Shown here: positions 36,861-48,960 of the stretch, piece after piece
Numbering within the stretch: position 1 is the stretch's first letter
How the letters are laid out: every line of letters starts with the position of its first letter
Assembly: GCA_023548195.1 (NCBI GenBank)
Contig: JAJHZJ010000220.1
Location: forward strand, 3,038,370-3,102,369
Length of the DNA stretch: 64,000 nucleotides
DNA from: Bettongia penicillata ogilbyi
Lineage: Eukaryota > Chordata > Mammalia > Diprotodontia > Potoroidae
Direction of reading: 5' to 3'
The notes under the pieces: generated by a model
The model's database searches: none
Told to the model about the DNA's origin: nothing
What the model saw: only the letters and a program-made list of their open reading frames with translations
Position numbers and translations under genes: made by a program

Positions 36861-37377
36861 AAATAAAGGAGCAAATATATAATCAAATTTTGTGAACTAC
36901 ATTCAAGAAAAAATCTTTCATATGATATTTTCTAGAACTGTCTATGACACTATCAAAAATTAGGATGTAAAGGCCTTTTTAGTTAGAAAAGTTTTTGTCT
37001 ATTCACAATAGAAAAAATTCTAACAGTTGTTAGGGAAGAAATTCTATATATTAAAGAAGAGAGATTGCTTTCATTGTTTTTTTTCTTTTTTTTCTCCTTG
37101 ATGATATGATCTATTGATACAATTAATTTCTTGCAAATATGTAGCATGCCCTTGACATATCAAGTTAGAATGATGAAAAAACAAATTTCATAATACATAT
37201 TTTATGAAATAACCTATGACAGTTAAATGTAACATTTTTTCAAAGCTTCATTTTATTTTTATGCCACTGTTCAGTGAGTTTTATTAATTTTTAGCTTATT
37301 AACTTCAAGATTAACACCCATTTAAAAGTTCACAAAACTAAATGATAGACCCACAATTAAATTATAATCATAGGTAT
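36861..37377. other. Unassigned AT-rich sequence
   Basis: No repeat family or gene seen; several T-rich runs (37077-37098). Confidence 0.45.
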
Positions 37378-37471
37378 TGTATATACATACTTATATTCTA
37401 TGCATATATACTTATATATGTGGCAGTAAGTGTACATACATACATACATGTATATATATGCATATATATAT
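37378..37471. repeat. TA/TACA microsatellite-like tract
   Basis: Irregular tata/catacata repeats including (acat)n at 37432-37448. Low-complexity. Confidence 0.8.
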
Positions 37472-37694
37472 AACACCAATTAGCTAAACATTTAATATGT
37501 TATTTTTCATGAAGGAATATTAAGCCATATGATTCTTTTAAATTCGAAGAAATCAGGAAGAGGCAAGGTTTTTAAGAGAATGAAGTAGATAAGTATGAAA
37601 TATGAACTAAAATGCAATACGATTATTCTTTAATCAAGGTATTGAACAAAAGAAATAAAGACAACTGAGCTTTTGTCACTAGTGTTCATTGCAA

Positions 37695-37985
37695 TGGAGA
37701 ACTAGAAAGGGAAAACATTTATGTAGCTCTTATTACGTGACAAGCATTGTATGTGGTGGACACTAAGTGCATTTTATTTTATTTTTAAATATCTCATTTG
37801 ATCTTCACAACAATCCTGTTAAGGAGGTACTGTTATTATCATCATTTTAGAGTTAAGAAAACTGAAGCAAACAAAGTCTGAGTATCTTGTCTGAGGTCAC
37901 ACAAAGCTCAGAAGTTTCAAGTTAAATTGAAAGTCATATCTGCCTGATTCCAGACTCAGTACTATATCTACTTTGTCATCGGTTT
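37695..37985 (-). mobile_element. MIR SINE, nearly full length
   Basis: The plus strand reads antisense MIR almost end to end: 'gtagctcttattacgtgaca' (37723-37742), 'tcttcacaacaatcctgtta' (37802-37821), 'ttaagaaaactgaagcaaac', 'gtctgaggtcacacaaagct' (37889-37908) and the tRNA-like head near 37970. The conserved core is well preserved for an old element. Confidence 0.75.
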
Positions 37986-39018
37986 TCTTACTGAAAATCT
38001 TTCCTTGGAAGTATTAAATATGGATTTTTTAGGAAAATGTAAAATCAAGAAAATACTAACAAGGGGATGATGATGATATGTGTCTATGAAGATACAAGGA
38101 AGCAACTTTTTGTCATGTTCAGTATTTAGTCCCTGTTCATGGTATCTAATTGCTATAGGAAGGACTTCAGCATAATGTCACATAGTAGAGATCTAATGAA
38201 ATTTCCTTTTACCTTTTAAAATCCTTTGAAAACTATTTTAATAGAAACTTAATGACTATCAATAGAAAATTGAACAAACATATAAAAACAGGGGACAACT
38301 ATTTTCATGATTATTTAAGATCCAATGGAGTAGAAACAAATAAATTAACAGAAATAAGCAATATGTGCTGTTCTTCATTTTAGTCTTGTAAAAAGTTCTC
38401 ACACATTTGGCTCTCTTGTTCTTTCCTTTCCTCACTTTATTATTTTCTCTTTCAGTCTCTCTCCTCTTCCCTCTTCTTTTCTGTCTCTTTAAAAAAATGT
38501 AGTTATATTCATTATTTGGCTTTGTTTGTTTACATTGCATCAGACCAGAGATTTTTTGATACTTTCTTAGATGTTTCCTATGTTATATATTTATAATAAT
38601 ATGTTGTTATATTGCTTTAATATAATATTTTATTTAGCCATTCTGAAATGCATGGATTTGCATTTTTTCAATTTTTTTCTTGCAAATACAGCAGCAAGAT
38701 ATAGTGACAGATGGCTGTTGTCCCTATTACTGGCAAAATTGAAGCTGGGAGAAATCAAGTAACAAATATTTCAAATGACAGTAGGGCTAGAGTCAATCAG
38801 GTAATCTGGTACCCAAATTAACTGTCGATTTAATGTGGCACATCATCCCACTTTGCTTCACAACATCCTCCCTTCCTATTTGCAGACCAGTTACCTGCAA
38901 AGAAGAAAAGTCCAGGTCTGAAAAATTTAACAGGTTAAAGCTTCTGTGTTGAAAAATATTGGGGTTAGGCATTGAGTGGCATTTTAGCCTGAGCAAGAGA
39001 GGAAGAATCAGTACATAT

Positions 39019-39019
<1 letters not shown>
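37986..39019. other. Unassigned sequence
   Basis: About 1 kb without a recognised repeat or gene. The pyrimidine-rich stretch 38405-38490 gives charged minus-strand frames by composition alone. Confidence 0.45.

Positions 39020-39096
<77 letters not shown>
39020..39096 (+). repeat. (GATA)n tetranucleotide array, about 19 units
   Basis: An uninterrupted tract of roughly nineteen gata units, preceded by catatat. The purity suggests a variable short tandem repeat. Confidence 0.97.
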
Positions 39097-40769
39097 GTAT
39101 GTGAAACAATGAGTTGTATTCAATTCACACTTTTTTCCTTAGTGGATATTTGACTTCAGTGGTAAATTCTCTGTCTCCACATAAATGAGAAGAACTTTTA
39201 TTTGCCCTATTAAAAGGATTATGTATAGTACTTTTGACTCACTGTTCCCCAATTAAAATCCTGTAGGTCAACTATGTTTGAACATGACTGGATCTTTGAC
39301 ATTGTCAGTCCTGGATAAACTGATTTTTGCACCAAAGTGGAGTAGTATATCTGAACACCAGCAAAAATCCAAAACAAAACAACAAGAAAAGATCTGAACT
39401 TCAGAGAAGTTTATATTTCAGTCAGAGCTTCAAGTCAGTGTCATAATATGAAATACTGTGAAATGAAAGAGACTTGGTATCTTTAAAAAATTGAATAAGG
39501 CAACAAACTTAATTCTGTGAAACCAGAAAACCTGCAAGTAATTAACATTATTGACTGAGCTGGCAACCCTTCTTATGAAATGTATAGTTCCCTTTTCTGT
39601 GTCTACACACAGTCTTCCACACGTCACACAACCAAGCAATGCATAACATGTGAGATATTCACACAGTCATTTATTTAGGAGCCTGTCCTAACAAAACTTA
39701 TTTACTCACCTTCTCTTCATTTCTCAGTTGAGGGAGTTTGCTTCATCAGTTTATTTCAAAAGAGACACAAGAATTAATAATCAAGGGCTTAGTTGTCCTT
39801 TAGTTGTCCTGTTTCATTTGCCTAAAACTCCCAATGATCCTTCCACACTTGTCACTATCAGGAAAATACAGAAAAACATTGACAATGGAAAATTTGTATT
39901 AACTGTCAAGTACACTCTTGATTCAACTGAAAAGCCAGAAAGAGGTAAAATGTTTCCCTTTGTGCAGCTTTACAAGTTTCGTTGTGCACTGCTCTCGTAG
40001 GAAAAGCACATTAAATATTTAAATGATTTACTTTACACCATTTTTAAATGATTTATAACATTTTAAATATCATCCTCTCTTTTGTCTTCATAATCAAGTA
40101 TTTAGTTTGCTATTTACCAGTTATTTGAACTTAAATCATTTCAAAAATTTTCTCCTGCAAACAAAGCAAAAGCGAAGAGTGACAGAAGCCTATTGTTTCT
40201 GTCACTGGGGAGGTTAAGGCTCGTGGCTTATTTAAGAAGCAGTGATCCAATAAATTAAGTTCCTCTGTGTAAAAGTTCAGCCATATTTCCAGCAATTTTC
40301 AAACTTGAACAAACCTCCTGAGCAACCACAATCAGGTGGAATAATTTCGACAAATGGGTTTGTGTGACCTATGATGGTTTCTTCTCATGATTAGGTTGAA
40401 AATTGATGGTATCTAATAAGTTTCTGGTAACCAATGCTGCTTGAAATCCAAAGGTATAAAATAATTTAAATCATTATTTTAAAATAAATATTATCCTATA
40501 GTTTCCATTACAGAGGAATTCCCCTCATCAACTACAGATTTGCAAATCTTCCGTAAATTAGGGAGTACATCTTAAAGAGATTTCTAAAGTCAGAGATGTT
40601 AAGAGAATTGTCCATTGTGTTAGAATTTTAAATGATAGAGTGAAATCTGAACTCAGATATTTCTTACTCCAAATTAATTCTTCTAGTCATTAAAGTTTTT
40701 TAAATTACCTTATATCTAATGTAAAATTTGATTCTCATAGAAAATCCATATATGTAGCATAATTATTAT
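39097..40769. other. Repeat-poor unassigned sequence
   Basis: The longest stretch with no recognised element, about 1.7 kb. The frame 39728-40000 (+, 90 aa) has ordinary composition but no domain I recognise, no splice context and no start signal of note, so I do not call it a gene. A hairpin lies at 40178-40206. Confidence 0.5.
40178..40206. repeat. Perfect 10-bp inverted repeat (hairpin)
   Basis: agtgacagaa and its exact complement ttctgtcact flank a 9-base loop. Function unknown; it may be chance. Confidence 0.8.
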
Positions 40770-40989
40770 CTGGCAGCTAGATGACATAATAGATAGTGCT
40801 TCAGCAGATTGCTGAATTTGCTGTCAGGGAGATTGGAATTAAAATTCTCCCTAAGACACTAGCTGTGCAAGTCATCCATCCCATCTGGACCTTGGTTTCC
40901 CATCTATAAAATAAATAAAATGATGGCACCTATTACTCAAGGTTATTGTGAACATAATGAATTATTATATGGGAAGCATTTTGCAAACC
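40770..40989 (+). mobile_element. tRNA-derived SINE, full length
   Basis: Starts 'ggcagctagatgacataata' (40772-40791), the tRNA-like head of the common marsupial SINE. Next come 'gctgtgcaagtcatccatcc', 'aaaataaataaaatgatggc' and 'ggttattgtgaacataatga', and a terminal 'ttttgcaaacct'. Its right end coincides with the 7SL pseudogene start. Confidence 0.8.
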
Positions 40990-41276
40990 TTGGGGGTGGT
41001 CATGCACACTTATAATTTTGCATCTGTGAGGCTGGTATCTCAATTGGATTTGAGTGTTCTGACCTTAAGTGGGCTAAGACAATTATGTCCACACTAAGTG
41101 TAGCACTAATGGGTTTTGAGCCTATCGGGCTGGGTGGGTGTAGAGACGTCAGTCTGAGGAGGTTAGCCCAAGTTGCAAAGAGAAACAGTCAAGGTTCCTG
41201 TGCTGATCATTAGTTGGATTGGGCCTCTCAGCACTGTATTGTGCTTCCAGCGTAACTGAGATAGAAAAAAAAAAAA
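40990..41276 (+). pseudogene. RN7SL pseudogene: 7SL RNA retropseudogene with poly(A)
   Basis: 7SL is the RNA scaffold of the signal recognition particle. The whole ~300-nt RNA can be followed: the 5' Alu domain (gtggtcatgcacacttataa, 40997-41016; gaggctgg), the cacactaagtgtagcactaa segment (41090-41109), and the S-domain hallmark 'gtgctgatcattagttgga' (41200-41218). The 3' Alu part ends gagatag at 41262 and is followed by a run of A. The A-run and diverged Alu-domain bases mark a processed copy, so it is not expected to be an active RNA gene. Confidence 0.85.
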
Positions 41277-41639
41277 ACATCTCAAAAGAAAAATTAAATG
41301 ATAAGCAGAATACATATATTCTCAAAGTAAAACTTAGGCTCTTCCTGCTGGTCTTCAAGACCCCTGTAATTGATCATCATTCTTCCAATCATGTCTTATA
41401 CTGCAAATGTATAATGTAATGTTGCCTACTTAAAAAAATAGACTTGAATCAATTTTTGATAATGCAATTCAGACCACTGTAATTTTTAAAATTTTTTCAG
41501 AAGTTTGCATTAACTCATCCCTCTATCTGACTATCCTTCTTCCTTGTCTTGACTTATTTGGTCTCTACCCACTCTTTAAACCACAATCCCATTGACACCT
41601 TTATTTTGAATTCATTTCTCCTCACAGCAAGAAACCATA
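41277..41639. other. Mostly unassigned; possible L2 scrap
   Basis: The part 41338-41405 vaguely resembles plus-sense L2 (gctcttcctgctggtcttca ... ttccaatcatgtcttatact). The remainder is unassigned. An 18-bp perfect palindrome, gaaaccatatatggtttc, lies at 41631-41648, at the edge of the next L1. Confidence 0.35.
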
Positions 41640-41929
41640 TATGGTTTCTATACATACATTCTTAGTAAGCACACTATCACATTAGTCATATTGAATAAAG
41701 GAAATAAAAGGAATGGGGAAAACTTGACAAAACAAAACAAAACATAAACAAAAACTTAACATAAAAGAGACAATCTGCTTTTCAGTTCCATATGTCTTTC
41801 ACTCAATATGGATGACATTTTGCGTCAAGAATCCTTCGATAATGTTTTAGATCTTTGCATTCCTGGGAAGGGTTAAGTGTAGCAGAAAAATTCTTTGCAC
41901 ACTGTGCATGTTTTTATGTGCAGTGTTCT

Positions 41930-44900
41930 CCTGGTTCTGCTAGTTTTACTCAGTTCAGTTCATATAAATCCTTCCAGGGCTCTCTGAGGTCTTCCTGCTC
42001 TTCATTTCTTATAGCACAATAGTATTCCATTGCATTCATATACCAAAACTTGTCCAATCATCCCCCATTTGAGTGACATTCTCTGGATTTCCAGTTCTGG
42101 ACCACCACAAAAATAGCTACTGTCAATATTTTTGCACATGTGGATCCTTTGCCCATTTTTATGATCTCTTTGGGATAAAATACTAGAAGCTATATTTCTG
42201 GGTCAAAGGGTATGCATATTTTGGAGCCCTTTTGGGATTGTTCCAAATTGCTCTCCAGAATGGTTGGATCAACTCACAGCTCCACAAACAATGAATTTAT
42301 GTTTGAACTCTCCCATATCTTCTCCAACATTTATCATCTTTCCTGTCTTGTCATGTTAGCCAATCTGATAGGTGTGCTGTGTTATCTCAGAGTTGTTTTC
42401 ATTTGCTTTTCTCTCATCAATGATGATTTAGAGCATTTTTCAAAATAACTATAAATATCTTTAATTTCTTTCTCTAAAAACTATCTATTCATATCGTTTG
42501 ACCATTTATCAATTGGGGAATGACTTGTATTCTTGTAAATTTTACTCAGTTCTCTATACATTTTAAAAATGAGGGCTTTATCACAGACACTAGTTGTAAA
42601 ATATTTTCCCCAGTTTTCTGTTTTCCTCCTAATCTTGGATGCATTGGGTTTGTTTGTCTAAAACCTTTCCAATTTAATGTAATCAAAATAATCCATTTTG
42701 TGCTTCATAATGTTCTCTATCCCTTGTTTGGTCAAAACTTTCTCCATTTTCCACAAATCTGAAAAATACACAAATAAAAATACACACAAAAACTACAAAT
42801 ATTCCTTGCACCCCTAATTTGTTTATGATATTATCCTTTATACCTAAATCATGGATGCATTTGGAGTTTATTCTTGAATACAGTATAAGGTATGGATATA
42901 TGCCCAATATCTGCCACATTGTTATTCAATTTTCCCAGGAGTTTTTGTCAAACAGTGTGTTTGTATCCCAGAAGCTAGGTTACTTGGGTTTATCAAACAG
43001 TGGACTGCTATATTTAATGACTATGAGATCCTGAGTACCTAATGTATTCCACTGGTCTACTCTTCTATTTCTGAGCCAATAACAGGTGGTTTTGATGATT
43101 GCTCCATTATGATACAATTTGATATCCGATATGGACAGGTCAACATATATAGAATTTCTTTCTATTAATTACTGTGAAATTCTGGAACTTTTTGTTCTTC
43201 CAGAAGAATTTTGATACTTTTTCTAGCTCTAGAAAATGAGTATCTGGTAGTTAGATTGGAATGGCACTGAATATGTAAATTAACTTAGGAATTATTATTT
43301 TTATCATATTAGTTTGGCCTACACACGAGCAACTGTTGCTTTTTCAATTACATAGATCTGACTTTATTTGTGTGAAAAGTACATTCAGATATTCCTTGTT
43401 TCTTTGATTTTTTGTCAGGTAGACTCCCTGATATTTCATAGTGACTACTACAGCTTCAAATAAGATTTTCTTTCTATCTCTTACCACTGGGCTTTGTTAG
43501 TAATAAATAGAAATGCAGATGATTTATGTGGCTTTGCTTTTTAACCTGCACCTTTGCCAAAATTGTTTATTATTTCAAGTAGTTTTTTTTTTTACTTGAT
43601 TGCTTAGGATTCTCTAAGTATATCATCATATCAGCTGCAAGGAGTGATATCTTAATTTCTTCTTTGCTATTCTAATTCCTTCATTTCCTTCTTCTTTTCT
43701 TATTGTTAAAGTTAACCTTTCTAGTACCATATTAAGTAACAACGGTGATAATGGACATTTTTCTTTCACAACTAATTTATTGGAAATGCATGTAACTTAT
43801 TGCATATTGTGCTTGCTGATGGGTTTATGCAGATACTATTTATTATTTTATGAAAGGCTCCGTTTATGCTTATGCTCTTTGGTGTTTTCAATAGGAATGG
43901 GTATTGTATTTTGTCAAAAGCTTTTTTTGGATCTTTCGAGATAATCATAGTGTTTCTGTTCGTTTTCTGGTTGATACGATCAATAATACTGATAGTTTCC
44001 CTCATATTGAACCAGACCTGAATTCCTGGTATAAATCCTGCAAGATCATAATTTATTATTCTCATGACAAGTTACTTTGTTCCTTTTGTTAATATTTATT
44101 TAAAATTGTTTCCATCTATATTCATTAGGGAAATTGGTGTATAATTTTCTTTCCATATTTTGACTTTTCCTGGTTTAGATATCAGTACAATATTTATGTC
44201 ACAAAAAGAATTTGGTAAGACTACTTCTTTTCCAAATATTGTACATAGTACTAGAATTAATTATTCTTTAAATATTTGATAGAATTCACTTGTAAATCCA
44301 TGTGACCATGGAGATTTTTTTTCCAAGGGAATTCTTTGATGGCTTGTTTACTTAATTTTTTCTGAGAATGGTTATTTAAATAATTAACTTTTTCTTCTGT
44401 TAATCTAAGTAACACATATATGTATATACGTATGTATGTGTATATATGTATGTGCATGTTCATCTCTCTCCCTTACATTGTCATATTTATGGGCACATAG
44501 TTTGGCAAAGTAATTTCTAATTATTCTTTTAATTTCCTCGTTTGAGGGGAGTTCAGCTTTTACAATTTTGATACCGTTTGTTTGGTTTTCTTCTTTTTTT
44601 AGTCAAAATGACCAATACTTTAAAAATTTTATTGTTTTTTTCATAAAAACAATTCTTAGTTTTATTTATTAGTTCAGTAGCTTTCTTTCATTTCATTTTT
44701 GTTAATCTCTCCTTTGGTTTTTCAGTATATCTAATTTAGTATTTTGTTCAGGATTTTCAATTTGTTGTTTTTCTAGCTTTTTCATCTGCATGCCCAATTC
44801 ATTTATCTCCTCTTTCTCTATTTTATTCATGTAGTTGTTCAATGATATAAAACTTCCCCTCAGAACTGCTTTTACAGCATCCCATAAGTTTTGATAGGTT

Positions 44901-45712
44901 GTCTCAATATTGTCATTCTCTTGAATTAAATTAATTATAGTTTCTATGATTTGTTCTTTTAGACATTCAGTCTTTAGGATTAGATTACTTAGTTTTCAAT
45001 TAATATTTATCTTTCTTCCTTGGTCTTTTGTTACATATAATTTTTATTCCATTGTAGTCGAAGGATTCATTGACTATATCTGCATTTCTGCACGATATTG
45101 CGTGACTTTTATTCCCTGGTCTTTGGTCAGTTTTTATATATGTGCCATGGACTCCTGAGAAAAAGGTATAATCCTTTCTATTCCCATTCAGTTCTTTTCC
45201 AGAGATCTACCATATCTACTTTATTTAGAGTTTTATTAATATTCTTAACTTCTTTCTTGTTTATTTTGAGGTCAGACTTATCCAATTCAAAGAGGGGAGG
45301 CCGAGGCCCCCCAATAGTATAGTGTTGATGTCTATTTCTTCCTGTAACTCCTTAACTTTTCCTCTAAGAATTTGGATGCTAAACCACTTAGTGCATATAT
45401 TTTAAGTAACGCTATTGCTTCATTGTCTATGGTGCTTTTAGTAGGATATAGTTTCCTCCCTTATCTCATGTAATTAGATCATTTTCTGTTTTTGCTTTTT
45501 CTGAGATTAAGATTTTAATTCCTGCTTTTGTTACATCATCTGTAGCATAATATATTTTGTTCCAATCTTTTATTTTAACCGTTTGTATCACCATGTCAAA
45601 TGTTCTTCTTGAAAACAGTATATTGTTGGAATATGGTTTTTAATCTATTCTGCTATCCACCTCTGTCTTAAGGGAGAGTTCATCCCCTTCCCACGGGAAT
45701 TCATATGACTAC
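41930..45712 (-). pseudogene. L1 ORF2 (endonuclease/reverse transcriptase), broken
   Basis: The N-terminal endonuclease begins around 45712 (the GMNSP motif is recognisable in 45660-45712). The RT palm is well marked in the frame 43772-44065: FIPGIQVWFNMRETISIIDR, then KAFDKIQ. The active-site block near 43630 reads LAADMMIYLE where LFADD is expected, so Phe and one Asp context are altered. The C-terminal region lies at 42050-43100, with the antisense of the zinc-knuckle segment at 42240-42330. Multiple frame breaks. Confidence 0.8.
44408..44462. repeat. TA/TGTA tract in L1 ORF2
   Basis: Mixed (ta)n and (tgta)n repeats interrupting the ORF2 fingers region. Confidence 0.85.
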
Positions 45713-46324
45713 TCTCTCTGTCTTTCTCTCTATTTGAATTCCTTCCGTTTACTCTTTTTGTTCTCCACCCTTTCAAAATAGAGTTTTAATTTTTGACCAT
45801 CACCTCCCTCAGTCTTCCCTCCTTTCTATCAGCTCCCTCCCTTTCATTCCTTTTTTTCCCTTACTACTTCTTCCCTCCCTTATAACCTCCCTCCCCTCCC
45901 TTTTCTTTCCCTTTCCCCTCCTACTGCCTATAGAGAAAGTTAGATTTCTATACTTAACAAAGTTTATTGTTCCTTCCTTGAACCAAATCAAATGAGAGTA
46001 AATCTGAAACAGTGCTCATCTCTTTCTCATCTTTCCATCTACTATAATATATTTTTCTGCCTCTTTCTAAGATCTAATTTAAATTTTTCTCCCTCCTCAT
46101 TTTCACATCTCTTGTTACAATCCCTTTTCACCCTTAAATCACATTTTTATCATCACCTCAGTTAATTTATATCCACTCCCCCTGTCTATGTATATCCCCT
46201 TTAAATATCCTAATAAGTATAAAATTCTCAAGATTAACAGGGATCATCTTCCCTTATAGAAATGGAAACAATTTACCCATATAGAATAACAAGGTTTATC
46301 CTTTTGTTTACCTTTTTTATGCCT

Positions 46325-47401
46325 CTATTCTGACTTGAATTTGAAGAACAAATTTTCAATGCACCTCTAGCCTTTTCATGAGCAAGTTCTGGAAATCTCT
46401 TATTTTCTTGAATGTCCATCTCCTTGCCTCAAATATCATGCCCAATTTTACTGGGTAATTGATCCTTGGCTAGAGTCCAAGCTCTTTTATCTTGCAGGAT
46501 ATCTTCTTCCAATCTCTCCAGTCTTTTAATTTAGAAGCTGCAAGGTTCTGTGTCATCCTGGCTGTAGTTTCTCAGTATTTGAATTGGTTCTTTTTGGATG
46601 CTTGTAGGATTTTCTCCTAAACTTGATAGTCCTGGAATTTGACAACAATATTCCTTGTCTTTTCAGTTTGGGAACTCTTTCAGGAGGTGATCAGTGTTAT
46701 TCTTTCCATAACTATTTTTTCCTCTGCATCTAGGACCTCAGGGCAATTTTCCTGAATGAATTCTTGGAAGATATTGTCGAGGCTTTTTTTTTTTAAATCA
46801 TGATTTTCCAAGAGAAAAATGACTCTTAGATTTTCTCTCTGAGATCTATTTTACAGGTGAGTTGTTTTTATAATGGAATATTTTCTATTTTTTTCTATTT
46901 TTTCATTCTTTAGATTCTGTTCAACTTATTATTGATGTCTCATAGGGTCCTTAACTTCTTCTTGCCCAATTCTAATTTTTAATAGATATGTTTCTTCAGC
47001 TAAATTTTGCCTCTCCGTTTTCATTTGTCCAGTTGTTTCTTTTAAGGAGTTATTCTCTTCAGTTAGGTTTTGTCTAATTGGAATACATTTCCAACTTACA
47101 TTTTGTGCTTCCTTTTTTATGTGCTCAATTTCCCTTTTGAAGGAGCTGTTCTCTTCAGTGAATTCTTTTTTTCATATTTGTCAAAATCATTGGCCACTTT
47201 TTTTTATCTCTAATTTGGCTTTTAAAATTCTTCTTGAGTTCTTACAAGAATGCTCTTAGGACTTGAGACCGTTCATATTCCCTTCTGAGGTTTCAGATGG
47301 GAGTATAGTCTCAATGTTAACCTCTTCTGTATTAGTATTTTATCATTTTCCCCATGGTAAGATGGTATGGCGTTTTCTTTCCTGATTTGCTTCTTGCTCA
47401 T
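46325..47401 (-). pseudogene. L1 ORF1, broken
   Basis: Start ATG at 47401 gives MSKKQ, the same start as the 8-18 kb L1. The coiled coil occupies about 47000-47250 (antisense 'aggagttattctctt', 'aaggagctgttctcttcag'), and the RRM and C-terminal parts 46330-46900. Frames are broken in several places. Confidence 0.7.
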
Positions 47402-48090
47402 AATAAGAAAGAATTTTTCCTCTATGAGCAAACTTTTTTCCTGGTTTTTAAAGTTTATCCCTGCTTCTGGAGTACATAGGACTCTGTCCCATGGTTCTTG
47501 TGCTGAGAACTCGAAGTTTTCTCTGTTGCAATCTCTGATTCTTTCAGCTAGAAACTAGAAAGATGCATGTTACCTGGTGTTGAACTGGGTGATGTGCCAA
47601 GGTAGAATCCAGGTGAAGTTTTTTTTCTGAATTTCCCTGGAGTTACCCTGGAGCTCACTGCATTAAGTGTCTGTGAAGGGTGGTCTGGCTGCAGGAGGTC
47701 TCCTATCCTGAGCTAAAGAGCAGGCAGACTCAGCATTTGGTTAATCCCTGTGTGCAGTGGTGTCTTTCTGATTTTCCTGGGTGTGCTAAGGCATGCCTGG
47801 GGTCCTGGTATCGATGCTTACAGGTTCCACCCTGAGGGGCTCAGTATCTCCTCTTATTTTGCTAAGGTTGAACTGTCTGGGAAAGCTCTGATTCTACACT
47901 TGTTTCCTTCAGAGACTTAAGAGTCTCTCCTTAAAGATTTTCCTGGCTTCTCAATGTTAGGATACTTCTTACCCTTTCAGCTCATCTCACTATTCCAGAA
48001 ATTTTCCTGGGGAAATATTCTCTGGGGATTTTAAGGTCAACAAGGGAAGGCAAAGGGGACTTGCAGGTCACTCCATCATTTTGACTCCTA
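47402..48090 (-). promoter_or_regulatory. L1 5' UTR (former internal promoter)
   Basis: About 0.7 kb upstream of ORF1, less AT-rich than the surroundings, and similar in style to 8462-9399. The promoter role is inferred from position. Confidence 0.5.
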
Positions 48091-48234
48091 GAAGATCAAG
48101 TGGGTGACTTACATATATTTCATCTGTGGGCTGATGTCCTCAGGACCAACTGCTGCTCTTCCCAGGGGTCCTAGGCTTCTCTCTTACTCAGTTTTACTGT
48201 ACTTAACTCCTAGGATGATATATTTAAGAATCTT

Positions 48235-48386
48235 CATTTCTGCTCTCTTTTCCCTCCCCAAGATAGTGTACAATCTGATTCTGATTTAGGCTAAACATAT
48301 GCATTCATATTAAGCATATTTTCACATTAGTAATGTTGTAAAGGAGATTCAGAACCAAAAGTAAAAACCCTGAGAAAGGAGAAAGA

Positions 48387-48470
<84 letters not shown>

Positions 48471-48960
48471 AACTAGTATACTTCAATCTGCATTCAGATT
48501 CTATAGTTCTTTCTCTGGATGTAGACATCATTTTGCTTCATTAGTCTTTTCAATAGTCTTAGAAACTTCTAATGCTGAGTAGAGTTAATTCCATCAAAGT
48601 TAGTCACCACACAATGTTGCTCTTACTGTATATAAGGTTCTCTTGGTTTTTCTCATTTCATTCAGTATCAGTTCATGTGAGTCTTTCTAGGCTTTTCTGA
48701 AGTCTACTTGGTCATCATTTCTTATGGAACTACAGTATTCCATTACATATAACAAAACTTGTTCAGCCATTCCCTAATTGTTGGGTATCCACTCTATTTC
48801 CAATTCTCGGCCACCACAAAATAGTTGTTATCAATACTTTTGGACATGTGGATCCTTTTCCCATTTTTACGATGTCTTTGGGATACAGACTTAGATGTGG
48901 CATTACTGTCTCAAAGGGTATGCACATTTTTATAGCCCCTTCAGAATAGTTAAACAGCAT
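48235..48960 (-). mobile_element. L1 3' end, 5'-truncated
   Basis: 3' terminus at 'caagatagtgtacaatctga' (48259-48278), 3' UTR including a GA array, then the ORF2 C-terminal end (48740-48950) where antisense blocks match those at 42050-42240. The 5' break is near 48960. Confidence 0.75.
48390..48467 (-). repeat. (GA)n microsatellite, about 39 units
   Basis: A pure GA array in the L1 3' UTR, at the place where the sister copy (41740) has an aaaac-rich tract. Confidence 0.97.

Larger units (their letters stand above)
41640..48090 (-). mobile_element. Near full-length L1 LINE
   Basis: Minus sense: 5' end near 48090 (agtcaaaatgatggagtgac), 5' UTR to 47402, ORF1 47401-46325, spacer, ORF2 45712-41930, 3' UTR to about 41640. 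Total about 6.45 kb with no large insertion, the least disrupted L1 in the window. Both ORFs carry stops and frameshifts, so it is inactive. 5'-end neighbours to the right are unique sequence and then another L1 3' end. Confidence 0.85.

Noticed and set aside
39020..39096. CRISPR array
   Set aside because: Four-base units with no spacers; a plain microsatellite in vertebrate-type DNA.
39728..40000. 90-aa frame in repeat-poor sequence as an exon
   Set aside because: Ordinary composition, but no recognised domain, no credible splice or start context, and no supporting neighbour. Cannot be supported without conservation or RNA data.
40772..40850. tRNA gene
   Set aside because: The tRNA-like head belongs to a SINE with its core and tail. 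The cloverleaf is degraded, so it is not a functional tRNA gene.
41149..41419. Short frames over the 7SL copy
   Set aside because: They overlap a non-coding RNA pseudogene and its poly(A), so they are not coding.
48390..48467. GAGA-type regulatory element
   Set aside because: A pure GA microsatellite inside an L1 3' UTR. Nothing beyond composition suggests regulation.
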